From: Planctomycetota bacterium
GTDB lineage: Bacteria; Planctomycetota; UBA8742; UBA2392
Length of the DNA stretch: 64,000 nucleotides
Direction: 5' to 3'
Assembly (NCBI GenBank): GCA_020638635.1
Contig: JACKIE010000012.1
Coordinates: 26,045-90,044, forward strand
Shown: positions 57,743 through 64,000 of the stretch, piece after piece
Layout: each line of letters starts with the position of its first letter
Position numbering within the stretch: the stretch's first letter is position 1
Notes under the pieces: generated by a model
Told to the model about the DNA's origin: nothing
Seen by the model: the letters and a program-made list of their open reading frames with translations, nothing else
The model's database searches: none
Position numbers and translations under genes: made by a program

Positions 57743-58602
57743 CCCACCCCGTAATTCTCGCCCACGGAGGCGCCGGCGCGCCGAACGAAGATTCCGATGG
57801 GCCGCAATCAGCGTGCGAAACCGGCATGAGGTGCCTCACTGACGGTGTGACGGACGCCGCACTGCGCGCGGTGATCGAGGCCGCGGTAGCGCTCGAGAAC
57901 GACGTGCGCTTCAACGCCGGCACCGGCGCCAACTGTCGCCTCGACGGCATCCTGCAGATGGACGCGATTTTAGCCACCAGCGACGGCCGCATCGGATGCG
58001 TGGCGGCCATCGAGCGCGTGCGCAACCCGATCCGCGTCGCGCGCCTGGTGATGGACAGCCCGCATGTGATGCTGTGCGGCCCGGGGGCCACCCAGTTCGC
58101 CCACCACCGCGGCGTTGCGGACGACACGCCGATCACCGACAAGGCGAAGAAGCGCCTGGCCGACGCGCTGGAGCGGCTCAAGACCGGGCACTTGCGCCCC
58201 ACCGAGCGCAAGTGGCAGGGCCGCGACATGCACGGCACCATCGGCGCCGTGGCGCGCGCCGCCGACGGCACGTTCGCGGTTTCATGCAGCACCGGCGGCA
58301 CGTCGATGATGCTGCCTGGTCGCGTGGGCGACAGCCCGATTTTCGGCGCGGGCACCATGTGCGGCGAGCACGGGGCGGTGTGCGCCACCGGCGACGGCGA
58401 AGAGATCATCCGCCGCCTGTGCAGCATGCGCGTCTACCTGCGCCTGGCCGAGGGCATGGACCCGCAACAGGCCTGCGAGATTGAGGTTGAGAATTTCCCG
58501 CAGCCCTACACGCTGGGGCTGATTGCAGTAAGCCGCACCGGCCACGGCATGGCAGCCACGGCCGACAAGATGGCAAGAGGGATGCTGGAAGACAGGGGCT
58601 AA
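57739..58602 (+). CDS. Isoaspartyl peptidase/L-asparaginase, Ntn-hydrolase type 2
   Basis: A 287-residue precursor that should cut itself into two chains and then hydrolyse isoaspartyl peptides or asparagine. The start HGGAG matches the family. The self-cleavage site is Gly-Thr in DMHGTIGAVA, leaving Thr167 as N-terminal nucleophile. STGGTSMMLPGRVGDSPIFGAG is the conserved substrate-binding block. The family name could also cover glycosylasparaginase-like enzymes. It is coupled to the membrane paralogue pair; heptad element 7 follows. Confidence 0.92.
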   Translation: MTHPVILAHGGAGAPNEDSDGPQSACETGMRCLTDGVTDAALRAVIEAAVALENDVRFNAGTGANCRLDGILQMDAILATSDGRIGCVAAIERVRNPIRVARLVMDSPHVMLCGPGATQFAHHRGVADDTPITDKAKKRLADALERLKTGHLRPTERKWQGRDMHGTIGAVARAADGTFAVSCSTGGTSMMLPGRVGDSPIFGAGTMCGEHGAVCATGDGEEIIRRLCSMRVYLRLAEGMDPQQACEIEVENFPQPYTLGLIAVSRTGHGMAATADKMARGMLEDRG

Positions 58603-58624
58603 GGATTAGGGATCAAGCGTCAGG

Positions 58625-58659
58625 GGTTGGTGGTTTGTGGTATCTGGCTTGTGGTCAGT
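58625..58659. repeat. Heptad element 7 (word GGTTTGT), single arm
   Basis: Five heptads: GGTTGGT, GGTTTGT, GGTATCT, GGCTTGT, GGTCAGT. No complementary arm is seen. It lies 22 bp after the peptidase stop, before tRNA-Arg. Confidence 0.7.
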
Positions 58660-58717
58660 CATTAGCCTTGATGGAACTCCGAATTTCGTCACCGCCCCGT
58701 TTACGCGCGTCCCACCC

Positions 58718-58729
58718 TTGACACGTCAA
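58718..58729. repeat. Palindrome TTGACACGTCAA upstream of tRNA-Arg
   Basis: This is the only intergenic copy of TTGAC-NN-GTCAA found here, 27 bp before tRNA-Arg. Six further copies lie in coding DNA at 5049-5060, 26660-26671, 35039-35050, 42471-42482, 47636-47647 and 49440-49451. Confidence 0.8.
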
Positions 58730-58756
58730 TAAGCGCCGCGAAGATAGCAATACGCG

Positions 58757-58829
58757 TGCCCGTAGCTCAGCCGGATAGAGCAGCTGCCTTCTAAGCAGCC
58801 GGTCGGAGGTTCGAGTCCTCCCGGGCACG
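58757..58829 (+). tRNA. tRNA-Arg(TCT)
   Basis: A 73-nt tRNA with acceptor GTGCCCG/CGGGCAC, discriminator G and D arm GCTC...GAGC. The anticodon stem GCTGC/GCAGC holds loop CTTCTAA with anticodon TCT (58791-58793). The T arm is GGAGG/CCTCC. CCA is encoded at 58830-58832. Confidence 0.95.
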
Positions 58830-58888
58830 CCATATCATTCGACTGCTCCGACCCGTGCATTCAGGCTTGCTTGGGAACCATTCTATCT

Positions 58889-59668
58889 TCAATCGTTGGT
58901 CTTGCGCTTCTGCCAGATGGAGAGCGCTTCCAGTGCGAACTTCTGGAGTTCGTGATCGTCGCCAGTGGCGAGCTCCTGAAGGTAGCTGACACCTTCGTCC
59001 AGATCTGTGCGAGAGAGCAACGCGATGGCCTGGATGCGGTCCGGCCGGGGTAGCTCTGTTGACTGCGCTGTTTCCAGAACCTTCTTCTGAGCCTCGGGGT
59101 CGTCCAAGAAAGCCAGAGCCTGGATCGCAACGGAACGGTCGGACCCGCCACGCTCCACGATGTTCAGCAGCTCGTCCATCAACTCGTAGTGCGGGTGGTC
59201 CCGGCAGGCCCGGATGCTCTCGCGACGGACATCCGCATAGGGATTTCCTACCCCGTTGCTGAGCACGTTGATCAGGGCAGATCGATCCTCCCGCAGAGCC
59301 AATTCTTTGGTGGCCTCAAACGCGCGCACTCGAACCGTTGCGCTGTCCTCCATCAGCATGAACGAACGAAGCACGGCTGAATCCGAACGGGCCGAAGGCT
59401 CCTTCACGTAATCTTCGATCGCACCAATCTTCTCTTCTTCGGATTGCGCCTGCTCCAACCTCTCTTTTAGGCGTTCATCCAGGCTCGGTGATCTTGGCGG
59501 CTGAGCCTGGTCCGCTTCTTCGGTTTCCACTTCCAGCTCTTCGGCAGCGACCACGCGCTGCGGCGCATCGTCCAAGTCCTTCAACGTCAGCAACGTAAAA
59601 ACGCCCCCGGCTGCAACCGCCATCACAGTCACAGCAATGAGCAGCTTAAATCCGCTGGAACGAACCAT
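58889..59668 (-). CDS. Membrane-anchored HEAT-repeat protein
   Basis: A 259-residue protein. One N-terminal membrane segment (about 8-28) is followed by an acidic linker, then helical HEAT-like repeats (about 80-255). Typical units are ATVRVRAFEATKELAL, ADVRRESIRACRDHP and DRSVAIQALAFL. It is probably a periplasmic scaffold without catalytic residues. It resembles in kind the 709-residue HEAT protein at 35-37 kb, but the two are not close copies. It diverges from the giant secreted protein gene across a 204-bp gap. Confidence 0.8.
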   Translation of the reverse strand: MVRSSGFKLLIAVTVMAVAAGGVFTLLTLKDLDDAPQRVVAAEELEVETEEADQAQPPRSPSLDERLKERLEQAQSEEEKIGAIEDYVKEPSARSDSAVLRSFMLMEDSATVRVRAFEATKELALREDRSALINVLSNGVGNPYADVRRESIRACRDHPHYELMDELLNIVERGGSDRSVAIQALAFLDDPEAQKKVLETAQSTELPRPDRIQAIALLSRTDLDEGVSYLQELATGDDHELQKFALEALSIWQKRKTND

Positions 59669-59872
59669 CTCCGAACCCCTTCAAACAGGCCTGGCTTGAT
59701 AACAAGGCGATTGCCGGCCGTCAATCTGTTGTGTGTTTTGTGCGCTCGTAATTGAGAATGTCATAGATTGTTAATGCACTTGAGACAGTGCTGCCCCTTA
59801 CTAGGATCACCCCCGTCTCAGCAATGCAACCAAGATGTTGACACTTCACAACGGCCATCAAAGGGCGCAGCC

Positions 59873-62800
59873 GTGAACGTAACCATTCGCCGGTTCCTCT
59901 CTCTCATCGTCTTCTTTTCCGTTCTCGCCGCACCTCTCCTGGCTGCACCTCAAGCGCCGGTTGAACTGCGAGTGTCCGATACGCCCGGCTGGTCCGGTGC
60001 GTACGATGAACCCGTCGGCCTGTCGCCCCATCTTCACTTCAGAGTCAGGCACCTGACCACGGGGGCGGCCTCCCCCGCGGTGAAGCTGAAGGTCCAGCTC
60101 TCGACCGATTCGGGATTCAGCGAGGTGCTCTGGGACAGCGGATTCGTCGCCATCGCGTCAACCGCGAACCTGTCTTTGACGCCGGCCATCCCTTACACCG
60201 GGCCTGCTCTGCTGCCCGGCGCGACGTACATGTGGCGCGCGGCCGTTCAGGATGACCAGAACATCCCAAGTGCGTACTCCGAGGTTGCAGCATTTGAAGT
60301 CGCCGCCAGCGGGACCTGTGCTGATCTGCGGGTGACCACAGGTGTCGGGTCGGAAGAGATTCAAGGTAACCCAGTCAGCGTGACAGTGTGGCCCCCGAGC
60401 CTGTCGGCGGAGTACGTTGCCGGGGACCAGGTGAGCTATGCCTTCGTCGAAGTATCCCGGACCTCCGACTTCTTCACCACTCTCTGGTCTTCCGGTCCTG
60501 TGCCCACTGGTGCGTTGAGCGCTGCGCAACGCACACCAGCGGTCAGCTATGCGGGTCCAATGCTGGAGCCTGGAGATCCCTACTTCTGGCGAATCCGGGT
60601 AGCGCAGACAGTGGAGGGCGAGAGCGCCTGGAGCAGCGCGGCCTCGAGTTTCGTTTTCCTCCCGCCCGATCCAGCGATGCCGGCACCGGGAGGGTTCAGC
60701 CGCACAAGCAGCTCATTCGGCTCGGCGGGCTATGAGACGAGCGACCTGGTCGCCTGCAACTGGGATGGCAACAACTCCCCGGACATCGTGGAAGTCACAA
60801 GGAGCGAGCCCGGCACACTCACGCTGTACAGGAACATCGGGACGTCTTCGCCGAGTCCTGCGCTGCCGTTTGGTGAAAGCCGCGGCGGCACCACCTTGGC
60901 CGCAGTCTCCGATTTCGACTGGAACGGCGCGGCCGACATCGCGGTGCTCGACCAGTACGGCCTGCGAGTTTACGTGCCCGATGGAGCAGGCGGTATTGAG
61001 CTGGGAAACGAGCTGTCCATTCCGGGCTTCGGCGAACCCGTTGCGCTCCAGGTGACGGACACGAGGTGGGATGGATGGCTCGACATCATTGTCGCGTACG
61101 AGTCCTGTGTCCTGCAGATCGTCAACGCCGAGGGCGTGTTCGAGTCGATCGAAATCATGGAGGGCTTCGAGAATCCGGTTACCGACCTGCTAGTGACGGA
61201 CTTTGAACCTGACGACGGCCTGCAGGAGATGTGGATCATCTCAGGCGGCATGTTGTATCTGTGCCGCGAGTTCGGCTGGTTGCAGCAGGAGTGGAGCCTG
61301 GGGGACATCACGCGGATTGCCCTCGCGGACGGCGCGAATCCGATACTCCCCGAACTCATCATGGCGGGGCCCCAGGAGTTGATCCATTGCACAGTGGTCG
61401 GAGACGGCACCGGAGCTGTGGAGCTGATCACCAACGTCATCTTCAGCCACGGGCAACAGAGTGACTGCATCGACCTTAAAGGCTCGAATCTGGACGGAGT
61501 GGACGCTCCGGAGGTGGTACTGGTTACCGCGGAAGGGGTAACAATCTGGCTGCGAGCGGGTGCGAACTATGAACTTTACGAGTACGTTGGTCATCCGGGC
61601 GGCGCCGGCAACCTTTCGGTTGCGCTGGCAGACATGAACGTCGACAACTTCCCGGATGTTGTGGTCGGAAAGTCGGACACTCCGCACACGATCCACTTCA
61701 ATGCCCCCCGCATCGGAGCGAGCATCGCTAACTCGCAAGCGACCCAGGTTCAGTTCGGCGAAGCATTCGTCGAGTTCCAGGTCACGCTCGATGCACCTCC
61801 GGTCAGCATGGTCGAAGTGCTCTGCGAGACCTACGAGGAAGAGTCCGGCGGTGGAGGCGGCGGTGACGGAGACGCGCTACCGGACCCACGCGATTTTCTC
61901 AACACCCAGGTGGGCCCGCTTTGGTACACACCTTCCGCGATCTGGTTGAAGTTCACGCCCGGTCAACTCAGTAGCACATTCCGGGTACCTCTAACCTCTT
62001 ACTATCAAGCATCGCAGTGGACCCTGCATGTTCGCATCGTGAAGGTGATTGGCGGATACATCGGCCAGCAAACGGCGACGGCATCCGTGTACGCGATGCC
62101 GCCGACTAGCGGATCCAGCGGACAAACCAGCGGTGCCGGCGTTTCGCGTGACTGGCAGATCGAAGGCGAAGTCCACGACATTGTGCACGCCGGCAACAAC
62201 ACCTACTTCGGCGGGGACTTCAGCGGCATCACCTGGGACGCACAGGGTGTTGCTGCACTCAACCTGACTGGAGAGCGCAAGGTCAAACTGCCCAACCTTT
62301 CCGGGAGCGTTCGCACGGTCGCCGTCCATCCGGACGGAAGCATCTACTTTGGCGGCCTTTTCACGATTGATGTTGGGCAGAGCCTGCAGATCAAGAACAT
62401 TGCCAAGTGCGACGCGAGCGGAAACCTGGTAACCGGCTTCGCGCCCAATCCCAACGACGCAGTCAACGCGATCGCTTTCGACTCCTACGACCGCGTGTAT
62501 TTCGGCGGCAAGTTCACGGAGTTGCTCCAGACTCCAGGACGGGTTCACAACCGGCTGGCATGGGTCTACTGCAACGGCCAGATCGACACTACTTACAACG
62601 GGTCGAATCGGTTCGGCGTAGCAAACAGCTACACACCGGCCAACGCAGAAGTGTTGGTGTTGAAGGTGGCGAAGTCCGGTTTTGCTTCGAACACAGAGTA
62701 TCTGCTGGTTGGTGGAGAGAAGTTCAACTACGCGTTGAGAGGCGTCTCACCGTACACATACTCGCTGATGTTGGGATTCTCCTATGCATTCGGCAACTTC

Positions 62801-64000
62801 ACGGGTTTTGAGATTTCTGGAAGCAGGGTGCTCACCGGCCCTGCATTTTCCGGGCCAGTGAACGCCATCGAAGTGGATACATCCAGGACGATCGGTTACC
62901 AGGCGTCGCACCCGATTGTCATTGGCGGCGCATACTCAGTAGGGAAGTACTCGCCGACCATTTACACAAGCAGCTTCCTCACGGTTACCAACTTCAATGG
63001 TGAGTATTGGGCGCAGCAAGGCAGCCTTACGCCCGTGCACGCGTTGAAGTTCGATGAACACGGCCACCTCTGGGTCGGCCGCCGCGCCACGTATTCGATG
63101 GGCGGAACTGTACTCACCGAGGATCCGCTCAGTGTCTTCGCCTGGGCGGCCCAAGGGCAACAGTGGAGTTATCTGCAGCAGCCCGCCGGCCCGTTCAACA
63201 TCAGTTCCGGCTGGGTGGAGAGCTTCGCCTGCGGTACCGACGAGATACTGGCGGTGGGCAACTTCGAGGTAGTCGAGAACGGCCAGAACGTTGCCGAAAA
63301 CCTCGCGGTGTTCTCCACAGAAGCGGCTTCCTTGGGTGCACGCCTCAATCATATCACCACCACCACGAATGCTTGGGGGCCGCTGCGAAGCGCCGCGGCC
63401 TGCTTCAACTCCGGTGGCCATGCGGGCTATGCAATCGTCGGCCCCTTCTCGAAGCTGGTGATCGAGCGCGACAACCTTGCAGCGATGGATGCGGCCGGCC
63501 ACATTCTGCCGTGGGCGCCCCGCGCCAACGCGCCGGTAAAAGCCATGGCAACGGATGGGACGAAGATCTACTTCGGTGGGGCGTTCAACCAGGTCAGCGG
63601 TTCCCCTCGCCAAGGTGTTGCCGTTGCGTTGGCAAACTCCGACGCGACAAGCGCACTCAACTGGACCGCCGACGTCAGCGGCGCCCAGGCAACCGTTGAA
63701 GCCCTGACATTGACCGGCAGCCATCTGGTGATCGGTGGCGACTTCATGTCCATCAACGGCGTCCCCTACAACGACGTGGCGGCCGTGCTGACCAGCGGAT
63801 CGGGTGCTGCGATTGTCGTCAACTGGGACGTGAACCTCATGGACGGCTCCGTCGACCAGGTTTACTCACTCTGCCTTGACGGCACCCGCCTGTTCATTGG
63901 CGGCAGTTTCCTTGGCATCTCCGGTCAGCCTTCTCGTCCGGGCCTGTTGGCGGTCAGCCTGCCTGAAGCAGGCACCCCACAGATAAATCCGTTTGACGCC
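59873..64000 (+). CDS. Giant secreted FG-GAP/Calx-beta/propeller protein (3' end outside window)
   Basis: A frame of 1376 codons that stays open to the right edge, starting at GTG 59873. The signal peptide ends in LLAAP. Two fibronectin-III-like domains (about 25-265), recognised by Y.WRAAVQD and YFWRIRVAQ, are followed by FG-GAP/VCBS-type repeats with D-x-[DN]-x-[DN]G-type calcium loops (about 280-610). A Calx-beta-like domain (about 615-740) comes next. Then propeller-like repeats with a YFGG.F motif run to the edge (about 770-1376). It is probably a calcium-dependent surface or secreted adhesin; the C-terminus, which would show a sorting signal, is not visible. Confidence 0.88.
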   Translation, partial: MNVTIRRFLSLIVFFSVLAAPLLAAPQAPVELRVSDTPGWSGAYDEPVGLSPHLHFRVRHLTTGAASPAVKLKVQLSTDSGFSEVLWDSGFVAIASTANLSLTPAIPYTGPALLPGATYMWRAAVQDDQNIPSAYSEVAAFEVAASGTCADLRVTTGVGSEEIQGNPVSVTVWPPSLSAEYVAGDQVSYAFVEVSRTSDFFTTLWSSGPVPTGALSAAQRTPAVSYAGPMLEPGDPYFWRIRVAQTVEGESAWSSAASSFVFLPPDPAMPAPGGFSRTSSSFGSAGYETSDLVACNWDGNNSPDIVEVTRSEPGTLTLYRNIGTSSPSPALPFGESRGGTTLAAVSDFDWNGAADIAVLDQYGLRVYVPDGAGGIELGNELSIPGFGEPVALQVTDTRWDGWLDIIVAYESCVLQIVNAEGVFESIEIMEGFENPVTDLLVTDFEPDDGLQEMWIISGGMLYLCREFGWLQQEWSLGDITRIALADGANPILPELIMAGPQELIHCTVVGDGTGAVELITNVIFSHGQQSDCIDLKGSNLDGVDAPEVVLVTAEGVTIWLRAGANYELYEYVGHPGGAGNLSVALADMNVDNFPDVVVGKSDTPHTIHFNAPRIGASIANSQATQVQFGEAFVEFQVTLDAPPVSMVEVLCETYEEESGGGGGGDGDALPDPRDFLNTQVGPLWYTPSAIWLKFTPGQLSSTFRVPLTSYYQASQWTLHVRIVKVIGGYIGQQTATASVYAMPPTSGSSGQTSGAGVSRDWQIEGEVHDIVHAGNNTYFGGDFSGITWDAQGVAALNLTGERKVKLPNLSGSVRTVAVHPDGSIYFGGLFTIDVGQSLQIKNIAKCDASGNLVTGFAPNPNDAVNAIAFDSYDRVYFGGKFTELLQTPGRVHNRLAWVYCNGQIDTTYNGSNRFGVANSYTPANAEVLVLKVAKSGFASNTEYLLVGGEKFNYALRGVSPYTYSLMLGFSYAFGNFTGFEISGSRVLTGPAFSGPVNAIEVDTSRTIGYQASHPIVIGGAYSVGKYSPTIYTSSFLTVTNFNGEYWAQQGSLTPVHALKFDEHGHLWVGRRATYSMGGTVLTEDPLSVFAWAAQGQQWSYLQQPAGPFNISSGWVESFACGTDEILAVGNFEVVENGQNVAENLAVFSTEAASLGARLNHITTTTNAWGPLRSAAACFNSGGHAGYAIVGPFSKLVIERDNLAAMDAAGHILPWAPRANAPVKAMATDGTKIYFGGAFNQVSGSPRQGVAVALANSDATSALNWTADVSGAQATVEALTLTGSHLVIGGDFMSINGVPYNDVAAVLTSGSGAAIVVNWDVNLMDGSVDQVYSLCLDGTRLFIGGSFLGISGQPSRPGLLAVSLPEAGTPQINPFDA

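Overview
The window is 64 kb of high-GC bacterial chromosome. It holds about 47 protein genes, four tRNA genes and an unusually rich set of intergenic repeats. There is no rRNA operon, phage, CRISPR array, transposase gene or conjugation module. The gene set fits a member of the Planctomycetota or a related deep-branching, complex-walled lineage. Pointers are a zinc-ribbon/Ser-Thr kinase/WD40 fusion, an orphan lipoprotein secretin, a Minf_1886-type protein, a HU protein with an acidic Ala-rich tail, a Tricorn-like S41 protease, a single long SdhC anchor, HEAT-repeat lipoprotein-like proteins, an Rhs/YD giant and a very large secreted FG-GAP/propeller protein. This taxonomic reading is inference; no marker gene in the window proves it.

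Layout. 1-6.4 kb: kinase (cut by the left edge), PSP1/RicT, metG, a Minf_1886-like gene and an APH-like/P-loop kinase fusion. 6.5-12.6 kb: secretin, DUF1579 protein and a membrane-anchored carboxypeptidase-regulatory-like/PDZ protein. 12.7-16.4 kb: succinate dehydrogenase sdhC-sdhA-sdhB (minus strand). 16.5-21.7 kb: MFS transporter, Uma2 nuclease-like, VOC protein, ABC ATPase plus permease, tRNA-Ser(CGA). 21.8-24.1 kb: a 34-aa basic protein coupled to tadA, HU, a CPBP protease, tRNA-Ser(GCT). 24.4-32.8 kb: RDD membrane protein, AmrB/MEMO, beta-helix lipoprotein, acpS, carB. 33-38.8 kb: nfo, nth, a HEAT protein, hutI. 38.9-43.7 kb: class III aminotransferase, zinc-ribbon membrane protein, macro-domain protein, YfmF-like M16 protein. 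44-46 kb: rnc, a membrane protein and a stand-alone CARF/RtcR-sensor-like protein in one overlapping cluster. 45.9-51.4 kb: Rhs/YD protein. 51.6-58.8 kb: tRNA-Met, membrane protein plus Tricorn-like protease, two tandem paralogous membrane proteins plus an isoaspartyl peptidase, tRNA-Arg. 58.9-64 kb: HEAT protein and a giant secreted protein cut by the right edge.

Most genes are housekeeping: translation and tRNA modification, TCA cycle, pyrimidine precursor synthesis, base-excision repair, ACP activation, histidine and amine catabolism. The most unusual material is (1) the rnc-membrane-CARF cluster, which places an RtcR-type ligand-sensing fold with no effector domain next to RNase III; (2) seven intergenic elements built from tandem heptanucleotides, each with its own word, most of them inverted-armed and touching or nearly touching neighbouring codons; (3) a palindrome TTGAC-NN-GTCAA seen seven times in coding and non-coding DNA; (4) a roughly 300-bp palindrome-ended element between convergent genes; (5) a tRNA-Ser 3'-end duplication followed by an array of hairpins; and (6) two small genes (34 and 45 codons) supported by coupling or Shine-Dalgarno signals.
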